The notes beneath the pieces were generated by a model. It had not been told where the DNA came from. It made no database searches and saw only the letters and a list, made by a program, of their open reading frames with translations. Of a DNA stretch of 64,000 bases, positions 31,547 to 39,965 are shown piece by piece. Position 1 is the stretch's first letter; the number at the start of each line of letters is the position of its first letter. Source of the stretch: Desulfuromonas sp. DDH964 (lineage in GTDB: Bacteria; Desulfobacterota; Desulfuromonadia; Desulfuromonadales; DDH964); assembly GCF_001611275.1 (NCBI RefSeq), contig NZ_CP015080.1, positions 992,001 through 1,056,000 of the forward strand, read 5' to 3'. The position numbers and the translations under genes are program-made.

Positions 31547-33835
31547 TTACGGGGCCTGGATGCGGTTGATGAAGACCTCCCGCGGCCGGCTGGTGCCGTC
31601 GGAGGGGCCGACGACCCCTTCCTGCTCCATCTTTTCGATCATGCGCGCGGCGCGGTTGTAGCCGACCCGCAGGCGGCGCTGCAGCATGGAGATCGATGCC
31701 TGGCGGGTCTCGGCGACCAGCGCCAGCGCCTCGTCCCACTTCTCGTCGTCCCCTTCCTCGTCTCCTGACCCGCCGCCATCACTGCTCGGCGGGGGGTCGA
31801 GGATCGACTTGTCGTATTCGGGCTCCCCCTGCTTCTTGAGAAAGTCGACCACCCGCTGCACTTCCAGCTCGGAGACGAAGGCGCCATGGACCCGTTGCAG
31901 GGCGCCGGTTCCGGGGGGGAGGTAGAGCATGTCCCCCATGCCGAGCAGGGTTTCGGCCCCCATCGAATCGAGGATGGTGCGCGAGTCGGTGCGGGAGAAG
32001 ACCTTGAAGGAGATGCGGGTCGGGAAGTTGGCCTTGATCAGGCCGGTGATGACATCGACCGACGGGCGCTGGGTGGCGAGGATCAGGTGGATACCCGACG
32101 CCCGGGCCATCTGCGCGAGGCGGGCAATCGATTCCTCGATCTCGCGGCCGGCAACCATCATCAGATCGGCCAGTTCGTCGACAATGACGACGATAAACGG
32201 CAGATGCCCATGCTCGAGGATCTCCCCCTCGGCGAGCTCGATCTCCGGCAACTCCTCCTCGTCGGGGTCGATCGCCTCGATCACCACCTGCCCCTTCTTG
32301 CGCAGCTCCTCTTTTTCCTTCGCTTCCCGCGCCAGCTTCTTGTTGTAGCCGTCGATGTTGCGTACCCCCTTGTCGGCCATCAGCTTGTAGCGGCGCTCCA
32401 TCTCGCGCACCGCCCAGTTGAGGGCGAGGGCGGCCTTCTTCGGATTGGTGACGACCGGCAGCAGCAGGTGCGGAATCCCTTCGTAGATGGAGAGCTCGAG
32501 CATCTTCGGGTCGACCATGATGATGCGCACATCCTCCGGGGTGGCGCGGTAGAGGAGCGAAAGGATCATGGTGTTGATCGACACCGACTTGCCGCTGCCG
32601 GTGGAGCCGGCGACGAGGACATGGGGCATCTTGGCGAGGTCGGCGACCACGGTGCGGCCGAAGATGTCCTTGCCGAGCGCCATCGGCAGCCGGCCGCCAG
32701 TCTTCTGGAACTCTTCGGAGTCGAGAATATCCTTGAGCCAGACCGTTTCCCGGTCCTTGTTGGGGATCTCGATGCCGACCACGCCGCGGCCCGGAATCGG
32801 CGCGACGATGCGGATCGAAAGAGCCTTCAGGGCCATGGTCAGGTCGTCGGAGAGGCCGGCGATCTTGCTCACCTTGACCCCCGGCGCCGGCGCGAACTCG
32901 TACATGGTGACGACCGGTCCCGGCTTGACCTCGACCACCTCCCCCTCGACGTTGAAGTCCTTGAGCTTCTTCTCCAGAATCCTGGCCTGCATCATCAGCG
33001 AATCGCGGTCGATGGGACGCAGGCTCTCTCCTTCGTGGTCGAGCAGGGAGAGGAGCGGGCGGTGGTAGGTGCCACTCGGTTCGAGGAAGGAGAAGGTCTC
33101 CTGCGGGCCGGTCTCGTCCTTCTTTTTCTTCTTCGCCTGGGGCTTGGGTGCCGGCAGCAGCGGTTTCGGCTCGGGCTGGACGATCAGCGGGGCGTGGTCG
33201 AGACGAGTCCCTGCGGCCCGGGCCCGCTGTTCCTTTTTTGCCCGGCGCGCTTCCCGGCGCTGTTCGAGCCAGCCGGCGAGGCGCGCCAGCACCCCCTCGA
33301 GGAAGAGGACCATCGAAAAGCGGGCCACCAGCATGACGCCGACCAGGAAGAAGACCGAAAGGAAGATCGCCGCACCGGTGATGTTGAGGTAACTGACCAG
33401 GGCGTCGGCGAGCAGGCTGCCGATGGCGCCGCCGGCCTTGGCGATCGGCTGGCCGGCAAAGGTCACCTCCTGCCAGCGCAGGGCGATCAGCCCGTCGAGG
33501 GAGACCAGCAGCAGCAAAAAGGCGCCGACCTTGTAGGCCCGGACCTTGATGTCGCGGAATTTGAGAAGCCGCCAGGCGAGAAGGAGGCAGGCGCCGGGGA
33601 TCAGCAGCGCCGGCAGGCCGCAGACCTGGAAGAAGAGGTCGGCGAGATGGGCGCCGACGACGCCGCCGAAATTGCGCACCGTCTGCGGGTGGAGGTTGTT
33701 GTTGAAGGAGGGGTCACTGCCGTGATAGGAGACCAGGGCCAAAAGCAGAAAAGCACCGACCGCCAGCCAGAAGACGCCGGCGATCTCTTTTCTTAGATGT
33801 TCACGGAATAGCGGTTTGGCGTCTTCGTTCATCAC
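31547..33835 (-). CDS. ftsK: DNA translocase FtsK
   Basis: FtsK couples cell division to chromosome dimer resolution, pumping DNA toward dif at the septum. The 762-residue product has four N-terminal membrane segments (about 20-180), a short charged linker, the alpha/beta motor with Walker A VAGSTGSGKSVSINTM near residue 412 and Walker B IVVIVDELADLMM near 555, and a C-terminal gamma winged-helix domain (RRLRVGYNRAARMIEKME) that reads KOPS sites. The linker is short compared with E. coli. Two adjacent ATGs (33835 and 33832) could start it. Confidence 0.97.
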   Translation of the reverse strand: MMNEDAKPLFREHLRKEIAGVFWLAVGAFLLLALVSYHGSDPSFNNNLHPQTVRNFGGVVGAHLADLFFQVCGLPALLIPGACLLLAWRLLKFRDIKVRAYKVGAFLLLLVSLDGLIALRWQEVTFAGQPIAKAGGAIGSLLADALVSYLNITGAAIFLSVFFLVGVMLVARFSMVLFLEGVLARLAGWLEQRREARRAKKEQRARAAGTRLDHAPLIVQPEPKPLLPAPKPQAKKKKKDETGPQETFSFLEPSGTYHRPLLSLLDHEGESLRPIDRDSLMMQARILEKKLKDFNVEGEVVEVKPGPVVTMYEFAPAPGVKVSKIAGLSDDLTMALKALSIRIVAPIPGRGVVGIEIPNKDRETVWLKDILDSEEFQKTGGRLPMALGKDIFGRTVVADLAKMPHVLVAGSTGSGKSVSINTMILSLLYRATPEDVRIIMVDPKMLELSIYEGIPHLLLPVVTNPKKAALALNWAVREMERRYKLMADKGVRNIDGYNKKLAREAKEKEELRKKGQVVIEAIDPDEEELPEIELAEGEILEHGHLPFIVVIVDELADLMMVAGREIEESIARLAQMARASGIHLILATQRPSVDVITGLIKANFPTRISFKVFSRTDSRTILDSMGAETLLGMGDMLYLPPGTGALQRVHGAFVSELEVQRVVDFLKKQGEPEYDKSILDPPPSSDGGGSGDEEGDDEKWDEALALVAETRQASISMLQRRLRVGYNRAARMIEKMEQEGVVGPSDGTSRPREVFINRIQAP

Positions 33836-33881
33836 GGTTGGTCGATCCGTTCCAGATAATTCGGGAGCCCGGGCAATCCTC

Positions 33882-34673
33882 TCATATTGTGAGCCAAAAT
33901 ACCAGCCCGCCGAGCCCCCAGCAGTAGATGGCGAAAAGCGTCAGCCGGCGCTGGCGGATGACGCCGAGCAGGAGATGGATGGAGGCGAGCCCGGCGGCGA
34001 AAGCAGCAGCGGCGCCGGCAAAGTAGATCGGCAGCTGACCGGTCGGGACGGCATGGAGATCGCGCAGCGAGAGGAGGGCGGCGCCAAGGACCGCCGGCAA
34101 CGCAAGGAGGAAGGAGAAGCGGGCGGCGGTTTCGCCATCCACCCCCTTGAGCAGCAGGGTGGCGATGGTCGACCCCGAACGGGAAATGCCGGGGATAATG
34201 GCCAGCCCCTGGACGGTTCCGACCCAGAGCGCATCGCTGACTCGCAATTCCGGCTGCAGGCGGCCGGGGCGCTGGTAGCGGGCGGCGACGAAGAGGAGAC
34301 TGCCGGTGACGAGCAGCATCAGCCCCACCACCGGGAGGTTGGTGAAGAGCCCCTCGAAAAAATCCTTGCCGGCCAGGCCGATGACGGCGGTCGGCAGCGA
34401 GGCGAGCAGCAGCAGGAGCAGAATCCGGAAGTGGTCGCGATCGGCCTGGTCGCGCCGCAGCGGCGAACGCGCCAGGGCAAAGAGGTCACGGCGAAAATAG
34501 AGGACCACCGCGAGCATGGTGGCGAGGTGGAGAAGGACATCGAAGAAGACCCCGGGCTGGGAAAACCCCGGCAGCAGGTGCTGGACGATGGCCAGATGTC
34601 CGGAGGAGGAGACCGGCAGGAATTCGGTTACTCCCTGGAGCAGGCCGAGGAGCAGGGATTGGGCAAGGGTCAT
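33882..34673 (-). CDS. uppP: undecaprenyl-diphosphatase
   Basis: UppP (BacA) dephosphorylates undecaprenyl diphosphate so the lipid carrier for peptidoglycan can be reused. The 263-residue integral membrane protein has the family motifs GVTEFLPVSSSGHL (residues 15-28) and IIPGISRSGSTIATLL near 170. The start at 34673 (MTLAQSL) is where homology begins. A heptanucleotide array starts 10 bp upstream. Confidence 0.96.
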   Translation of the reverse strand: MTLAQSLLLGLLQGVTEFLPVSSSGHLAIVQHLLPGFSQPGVFFDVLLHLATMLAVVLYFRRDLFALARSPLRRDQADRDHFRILLLLLLASLPTAVIGLAGKDFFEGLFTNLPVVGLMLLVTGSLLFVAARYQRPGRLQPELRVSDALWVGTVQGLAIIPGISRSGSTIATLLLKGVDGETAARFSFLLALPAVLGAALLSLRDLHAVPTGQLPIYFAGAAAAFAAGLASIHLLLGVIRQRRLTLFAIYCWGLGGLVFWLTI

Positions 34674-34683
34674 GATGAAATCC

Positions 34684-34716
34684 GTTTTGAGTTTTGAGTT
34701 TTGAGTTTTGAGTTTA
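34684..34716. repeat. heptanucleotide tandem array in the uppP leader
   Basis: The unit GTTTTGA is repeated four times exactly (34684-34711) plus a partial GTTTA. Read on the coding strand it is (TCAAAAC)n, ending 10 bp before the uppP ATG, where a ribosome site would be expected but is not evident. Confidence 0.9.
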
Positions 34717-34743
34717 ACGCAGGCCGTAGAACGCAAAACCGGT

Positions 34744-36456
34744 TTACAGTTCCATGATCACCGGCAGGATCAGGGGGCGCCTTTCGATGGTGCGGTTGAA
34801 AAACCGGCGCAGGGTCTTGCGGACTTCAATACGCAGTTCTTCACGATCGGCCAAGGCGGCCAGGCTGTGTTCGGCGAGCATCTCCTCCACCACCCGGCGG
34901 GCCTGGTCGAGATAGTCACCGCTTTCCCCTTCAGGGACAAAGCCGCGGGACAGCAACTCGGGGCCGTAGACGAGCCGGCCGTCCTTTTGGCTGAGGGCCA
35001 GAAGGACCACCACCATGCCGTGGTTGGCCAGGTGGCGGCGGTCGCGCAGTTCCATCGCGCCGACATCACCGACCCCCTTGCCGTCGACAAAGATCCGGCC
35101 ACATTCGACCCTTGGCTCGTGGCGATGGCCATTGGGCGAAAGGACCAGTGGCTCGCCATTCTCGAGGACAAAAACCCGCTCCGCGGCGACCCCGGTCTGC
35201 CGGGCGAGGCGGGCGTGGCGGACCAGGTGGCGATACTCGCCATGGACCGGCACGAAAAAGTGTGGCCGGACCAGGCCCAGGACCAGCTTCAGCTCCTCCT
35301 GGGCGGCATGGCCGGAGACATGGACCTCGCTGGTGGTCTCGTAAAAGACCTCGGCGCCGCGCCGGTAGAGGTGGTTGATCAACTCGCTGATCGCCTTCTC
35401 GTTGCCGGGGATGAACTTGGAGGAGAGGATCACCGTGTCCCCGGGTTCGATATGGATCTGTTTGTGGTCGTCGGTGGCAATGCGCACCAGGGCGGAGAGC
35501 GGTTCGCCCTGGCTGCCGGTGGTCAGGATCAGGACCTCTTCCGGGGGAAGCTGTTCCAGTTGCCGCAGGTCGATGAAGTCCTCGTCGGCGATATGCAGGT
35601 AGCCGAGCCTGCATGCGATAGCGATATTCTGCAGCATGCTGCGGCCGTTGACCAGCAGCCGACGGCCGCTGGCACGGGCGGCGTCGGCAACCTGCTGGAT
35701 GCGGTGGATGTTGGAGGAGAAGGTGGCGACGATGACCTTGCCGCTGCAGCCGGGGAGGATCTCGGCAAATGCCTCACCAACGACCCGCTCGCTGAGGGTG
35801 AACCCTTCCCGCTCGACGTTGGTCGAGTCGGCCAGCAGGAGCAGGACCCCTTCCTCGCCGTAGGCGGCGAGCCGGGCCAGGTCGGTCGGCTGACCATCAA
35901 CCGGGGTCGGGTCGAGCTTGAAGTCCCCGGTATGGACAATGCGCCCGGCCGGGGTGCCGATACTCAGGCCGGCACCGTCGACGATCGAATGGGCGGCGCG
36001 AAAAAACTCGATGGCGAAAGGGCCGAGGGAGAAGGGTTGCCGCAGTTCGACCTGGTGCAGCCGGGCGTGACCACGGATGCCGTGCTCCTCCAGTTTTCCC
36101 TCGACCAGGCCGAGGGTCAGCGGCGTGCCGTAGATCGGTGGGTAGCCGAGCTGGCCGAGGAGGAAGGGGAGGGCGCCAATGTGGTCCTCGTGGCCGTGGG
36201 TGAGGAGAATCGCCACGATGTCGGCGCTGCGCGGTGCCAGGACGGCAACGTCGGGCAGGACCAGGTCGACGCCGAGCATCGCGGCCTCGGGGAACATCAG
36301 GCCGCAATCGACGATCAGCAGGGCCCCCTCCGCTTCGACCACCAGCAGGTTGAGGCCGATTTCGCCGAGGCCGCCAAGCGCAAGAATGCGAACCGCTCCG
36401 CTCGCGAGGGGAGCGAGTTCGGAGTGGCTTTTGTGTTTGGGGTGGAGTTCGGTCAC
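34744..36456 (-). CDS. rnj: ribonuclease J
   Basis: RNase J is a metallo-beta-lactamase-fold endo- and 5'-exoribonuclease in mRNA decay and rRNA maturation. The 570-residue product has the zinc motif THGHEDHIGAL (H87, H89, D91, H92), HTGDFKLD near 187, the beta-CASP region with TTGSQGEP near 361 and VHGEYRHL near 388, and a C-terminal domain. The GTG start at 36456 has a GAGGAG site 4-5 bp upstream, better than an in-frame ATG 45 bp earlier that would run into plsC. Confidence 0.95.
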   Translation of the reverse strand: MTELHPKHKSHSELAPLASGAVRILALGGLGEIGLNLLVVEAEGALLIVDCGLMFPEAAMLGVDLVLPDVAVLAPRSADIVAILLTHGHEDHIGALPFLLGQLGYPPIYGTPLTLGLVEGKLEEHGIRGHARLHQVELRQPFSLGPFAIEFFRAAHSIVDGAGLSIGTPAGRIVHTGDFKLDPTPVDGQPTDLARLAAYGEEGVLLLLADSTNVEREGFTLSERVVGEAFAEILPGCSGKVIVATFSSNIHRIQQVADAARASGRRLLVNGRSMLQNIAIACRLGYLHIADEDFIDLRQLEQLPPEEVLILTTGSQGEPLSALVRIATDDHKQIHIEPGDTVILSSKFIPGNEKAISELINHLYRRGAEVFYETTSEVHVSGHAAQEELKLVLGLVRPHFFVPVHGEYRHLVRHARLARQTGVAAERVFVLENGEPLVLSPNGHRHEPRVECGRIFVDGKGVGDVGAMELRDRRHLANHGMVVVLLALSQKDGRLVYGPELLSRGFVPEGESGDYLDQARRVVEEMLAEHSLAALADREELRIEVRKTLRRFFNRTIERRPLILPVIMEL

Positions 36457-36490
36457 AGGACTCCTCTGGCGTGGCAGGCGACCCGTCGCA

Positions 36491-37207
36491 TCAGAAGGCA
36501 AAGCGGTCGGCGCCCCGCGCGAGGGCCGCTTCCAGCGCTTGGCGAACCTGCATGCTCAGCTCTTCGCTGGCCGCGCTGCGCAGCCCGGTGGTCGGGATGG
36601 CAGGCAGGATCTCGATCTGGATTTTGCCAGGCCGCAGGATGCGGCTCCCCTTGGGGAGCAGACGCCCGCTGTTGTGGATGGCGATAGGAACAATCGGCAC
36701 CTGGGAGTGGATGGCGAGGAGAAAACCACCCTTTTTCAGCGGCAGGAGTTGGCCATCGTCGGAGCGGGTTCCTTCCGGGAAGACCACTACCGAGGTGCCG
36801 CTGGCAATGCGGCGGGCGGCGGCGGTCATGCTCTGCATCGCCTCCCGGCGGTTGCCACGGTTGACCGGGATATAGCCGGCGCGGAGCATCGCCAGCCCGA
36901 AGAGGGGAATGCGGAAGAGTTCGGCCTTGGCGAGCCAGCGAAACTGGCCGGGAATCCCGGCAAAGAGCGCCAGGATATCGAACTGGCTCTGGTGGTTGGC
37001 CATGTAGATTACCGGCTGCCCGACCGGAAGGTGCTCCTGGCCGTTGACCTGAAGCCGGGTGCCGGCCAGGCGCAGGGCGGCCCGGCCCCAGAACCGTCCG
37101 CAGTTGTGCAGGTAGTCGGGGCTGAACAACGATGCCGGCAGTCCCGCCAGGATCACGAGAAGGGTCAGCGGCAGGAACAGGGCCCAAAAAACAGTCGTCC
37201 GCAGCAT
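36491..37207 (-). CDS. plsC: 1-acyl-sn-glycerol-3-phosphate acyltransferase
   Basis: PlsC acylates lysophosphatidic acid to phosphatidic acid at the inner membrane. The 238-residue product has an N-terminal membrane segment, the catalytic NHQSQFD motif (NHx4D) near residue 71 and the FPEGTRS substrate motif near 145. The start at 37207 (MLRTTVFW) fits the family; upstream in-frame residues run through the divergent ssb promoter. It has its own promoter at 37239-37267. Confidence 0.95.
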   Translation of the reverse strand: MLRTTVFWALFLPLTLLVILAGLPASLFSPDYLHNCGRFWGRAALRLAGTRLQVNGQEHLPVGQPVIYMANHQSQFDILALFAGIPGQFRWLAKAELFRIPLFGLAMLRAGYIPVNRGNRREAMQSMTAAARRIASGTSVVVFPEGTRSDDGQLLPLKKGGFLLAIHSQVPIVPIAIHNSGRLLPKGSRILRPGKIQIEILPAIPTTGLRSAASEELSMQVRQALEAALARGADRFAF

Positions 37208-37238
37208 CGGCGGCAACTCCTTGCGCTGGAAAGCAAAC

Positions 37239-37267
37239 AGTCTAGGGAAGTTGCCGGAAGCAGTCAA
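37239..37267 (-). promoter_or_regulatory. plsC promoter
   Basis: On the minus strand TTGACT (37262-37267), a 17-bp spacer and TAGACT (37239-37244) form a near-consensus sigma-70 promoter 32 bp upstream of the plsC ATG, back to back with the ssb promoter. Confidence 0.75.
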
Positions 37268-37286
37268 ACCTTTTTCCTTAATCATC

Positions 37287-37315
37287 TTTACAGTATCGGC
37301 TATTTCCGCTAGACT
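37287..37315 (+). promoter_or_regulatory. ssb promoter
   Basis: TTTACA (37287-37292), a 17-bp spacer and TAGACT (37310-37315) lie 37 bp upstream of the ssb ATG. The same TAGACT -10 box appears in the divergent plsC promoter. Confidence 0.75.
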
Positions 37316-37352
37316 CGTGCCCATTCCAAGCACGACGAGGGAGGGCACCATC

Positions 37353-37814
37353 ATGTCGGTCAACAAGGTGATTCTGGTAGGCAATCTCGGCAAGGATCCG
37401 GAACTGCGCTACACCCCGGCCGGGGTGGCGGTGGCGACCTTTTCGCTCGCCACCAGCGACCGTTACAAGGACAAGAACGGCGAGATGCAGGAAAAGACCG
37501 AATGGCACAATATCGTGGCCTGGCGGCAGCTCGCCGAGATCTGCGGCAAGTTTCTCCACAAGGGGAAGCAGGTTTACATCGAGGGGAAAATCCAGACCCG
37601 CAGCTATGACGACCGCGACGGCAACAAACGCTATATGACCGAGATCGTCGCCGACCAGATGCAGATGCTGGGCCGGGCCGGCGATGACAGCGGGCAACCG
37701 TCCCGCGGCGGCGAGAGCCGGCGCCCCGCCCAGGGGCAGGGGGGGGGCTCGCGTCCGGCCGCCGACGACTTCAGTGATCCCCCGTTCAATCCGGATGACG
37801 ACATTCCGTTCTGA
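37353..37814 (+). CDS. ssb: single-stranded DNA-binding protein
   Basis: SSB coats single-stranded DNA in replication and repair. The 153-residue product has the OB-fold ([20 protein letters not shown] at 3-22, [15 protein letters not shown] near 49), a glycine- and proline-rich linker and the conserved acidic tip DDDIPF that recruits partner proteins. The ATG at 37353 is preceded by a GAGGGAGG-type site. Its own promoter is visible upstream. Confidence 0.98.
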   Translation: MSVNKVILVGNLGKDPELRYTPAGVAVATFSLATSDRYKDKNGEMQEKTEWHNIVAWRQLAEICGKFLHKGKQVYIEGKIQTRSYDDRDGNKRYMTEIVADQMQMLGRAGDDSGQPSRGGESRRPAQGQGGGSRPAADDFSDPPFNPDDDIPF

Positions 37815-37969
37815 TCCAGGTCAGGCGCGGCGACGCTGCTGCGGGTGTGGTCTCCCTACGCCCCCTGTTGCCGTCGACGACGGCGGGATGTATTTGCAAT
37901 CAGGTCCCTTGTTTCCAACCGAGCCGGATCGGCCTTGTCCGGCTGAGCGTCCAGAGACAGACCGCGGGT

Positions 37970-38536
37970 ATGCTGGGAACACGTAAAGAGCGACTCAGGG
38001 CAGCGTTGAACGACAGCGACGAGGGGGTGCGGTTTGCCGCAGCCGACGCCCTGGAACGGCTGGAGTCGGCCCTTGCTCTCGACCAGGTCATTGCTGTTCT
38101 GGCAGGTGACAACCGTGGCCAGCGGGTGCGCGCGGTTTACGCCCTCGAGCGGATCAACAGCAGTCAGGTTTTTCCGCCGCTGCTGACTGCCCTCGCTGAC
38201 AAGGACGAAGACTTGCGGGCCGCAGCGGTTCAGGTTCTCGGACGCAAGCAGAATCCAAAGACGCTGCCGCAGCTGGTCAGACATCTGCGTGATCCCCATC
38301 CTGCCGTCCGGGTGCATACGGCCGAGGCTCTTGGCAAGTTCGGTGACCGGCGGCTGGTCCCCTATCTGGCCAAACTGCTGACTGCGCAGGACGAGGAGCT
38401 GGTCAAAAGCGCCCTGCGCGCCATCGGCATGATCGGCGCTCCGGAGGGCGAAGCCGTGCTCTTTGCCATGCTCGAAGACTCCCGGCCGGCAATCCGCCGC
38501 GAAGCGGCGCGCGCCCTGGGACAGCTCGAAATCTGA
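37970..38536 (+). CDS. small HEAT-repeat protein
   Basis: The 188-residue product is made of HEAT/PBS-lyase-type repeats of about 31 residues: DSDEGVRFAAADALERL, DNRGQRVRAVYALERI, DKDEDLRAAAVQVLG, DPHPAVRVHTAEALGKFG and DSRPAIRREAARALGQL. Such solenoids serve as protein-binding scaffolds. The ATG at 37970 was chosen because the repeat pattern begins just after it. It lies 155 bp after ssb with no terminator between, so it may be read from the ssb promoter. Partner unknown; the neighbouring locus also encodes a large HEAT protein. Confidence 0.85.
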   Translation: MLGTRKERLRAALNDSDEGVRFAAADALERLESALALDQVIAVLAGDNRGQRVRAVYALERINSSQVFPPLLTALADKDEDLRAAAVQVLGRKQNPKTLPQLVRHLRDPHPAVRVHTAEALGKFGDRRLVPYLAKLLTAQDEELVKSALRAIGMIGAPEGEAVLFAMLEDSRPAIRREAARALGQLEI

Positions 38537-38563
38537 TCTGAGCGCGAAAAGCTGGTTCACATC

Positions 38564-38595
38564 GAGACGGCCGGGGAAAGTTCCCCGGCCGTCTC
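38564..38595. terminator. terminator hairpin between convergent HEAT and HD-GYP genes
   Basis: A perfect 15-bp stem (38564-38578 with 38581-38595) has a 2-nt central spacer and lies in the gap between two converging genes. T runs are weak on both sides, but the position and stability suggest it stops transcription from both directions. Confidence 0.75.
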
Positions 38596-38625
38596 TGTCT
38601 GTGTGCCCCCAGGCGTTTTTACTGC

Positions 38626-39963
38626 CTATTCGAAGTAATCGGTGACATCGATGCCGCGCACGAAGGGGTCGACTTCGGCGACGATACGTCTGGCGTTGTC
38701 GCTGGAGAGTTCCATCAGCAGCGGATCGTCGAGGGGCTCGCCGTCGCTGTCAAAGAGAATTTTCAACTGGACGTCGTCGGGGCAGTCGATTCCGACCCGG
38801 ACGACCAGCCCGATCTCATTGCTGTTGAGGCGCACCAGGGTTCCGACCGGATAGGAGCCGAGGGATGCGATGAATTTCTCGACGAAATCGGGATGAAGAA
38901 TGGTGCCGGTGACTTCGCGCAGCATCTTGATCGCCTTGCGCGGAGTTACTGGCTGCTGGTAGGAACGCAGGGTAGTCATCGCATCGTAGGAATCGGCGAT
39001 AGCCGCCATGTCGGCGAGCGGGGAAACGGCACGGCCACGGGCATCGGCGGGATAGCCTTTGCGGTTGTAATGCAGGTGATGGCCGAGCACAATGTCAATG
39101 ACGCCGGCGGTGACCCCCTCCATCTCCGCAACGATGTCGGCACCGGTGCGGGGGTGTTTGCGAATCTGGTCAAACTCTTCTTCCGTGAGCCGCCCCGGCT
39201 TGTTAATGATAGAGATGTCTATCTTGAGCTTGCCGAGGTCGTGCAGCAGGCCGCCGAGTCCCAGGGTGCGCAGCTCCTCCTCGCCCAGGCCGCAGGCCCG
39301 GCCGACCGCCAGCGCGATGACCGAAACGTTGACCGAATGGGTGAAGGTGTAGTTGTCGTAGTCCTTGAGCATGGAGAGGGCGAAGAGGGCGTGGGGGTCG
39401 GTGAGGGTCAGGCGTGCCATCTCCCGCACCACTTCGCGGGCTTCCGCCGAGGAGGGGATCTTCCCGAGGCGCACATCCTCGAAAACCGAGTCGACCACCT
39501 TCAGCGCCCTGCTGTAGACCTTGCGCGGTGCGCGGTCGACGGGCGGTTCGTCGCTGGTTCGGGCCACCACCGCGTGAATATGCTCGATACCCCGGGCCTG
39601 GAGCTCGGCGGCAAACGCTTCCCCCTTCAGCGCGGCACCATCGAGCAGGGTGGCCAGGACGTTAAGATCGGGGGTCGACAGACCCTTGCGGAATTCGAGG
39701 CCATCGAGTTCGAGCTGGGTGAACAGGCGGGTGAGCTCCTGGGCTGCTGGCAGCTCGTCCGTGAAGAGCATCTCACCGAAAAAGAGACTTCCTTCGAGCA
39801 GGCCGAGGCGCAGACTGTCCGCATCGGTAAAGGCGGCGTAGAAATTGGTCTGCAGCGCCTCGAACTGGCGCTGGATCGCCGGATGTTGTGCCGGATAGAG
39901 ACGCAGGCCCTTGATGGCACCGGCCAGTCCCTGAACGACCTTTTGCGGCAGATCAAATTCCAT
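38626..39963 (-). CDS. HD-GYP domain phosphodiesterase
   Basis: HD-GYP enzymes hydrolyse cyclic di-GMP or other cyclic dinucleotides with a di- or tri-iron centre. The 445-residue product has an N-terminal module of about 140 residues, a linker, and the HD-GYP domain from about 190 with HSVNVS, GLLHDLGKLKID (HD) and GHHLHYNRKGYP (GYP). A short beta-rich tail follows (about 380-445). The N-terminal module resembles that of the adjacent HEAT protein, from whose stop it is separated by only 2 bp. No sensor or membrane part is present, so the signal may come through the HEAT partner. Confidence 0.92.
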   Translation of the reverse strand: MEFDLPQKVVQGLAGAIKGLRLYPAQHPAIQRQFEALQTNFYAAFTDADSLRLGLLEGSLFFGEMLFTDELPAAQELTRLFTQLELDGLEFRKGLSTPDLNVLATLLDGAALKGEAFAAELQARGIEHIHAVVARTSDEPPVDRAPRKVYSRALKVVDSVFEDVRLGKIPSSAEAREVVREMARLTLTDPHALFALSMLKDYDNYTFTHSVNVSVIALAVGRACGLGEEELRTLGLGGLLHDLGKLKIDISIINKPGRLTEEEFDQIRKHPRTGADIVAEMEGVTAGVIDIVLGHHLHYNRKGYPADARGRAVSPLADMAAIADSYDAMTTLRSYQQPVTPRKAIKMLREVTGTILHPDFVEKFIASLGSYPVGTLVRLNSNEIGLVVRVGIDCPDDVQLKILFDSDGEPLDDPLLMELSSDNARRIVAEVDPFVRGIDVTDYFE

Positions 39964-39965
39964 TC

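Noticed and set aside
34684..34716. Possible CRISPR array
   Set aside because: Units are only 7 bp, adjoining, with no spacers and no cas genes in the window.
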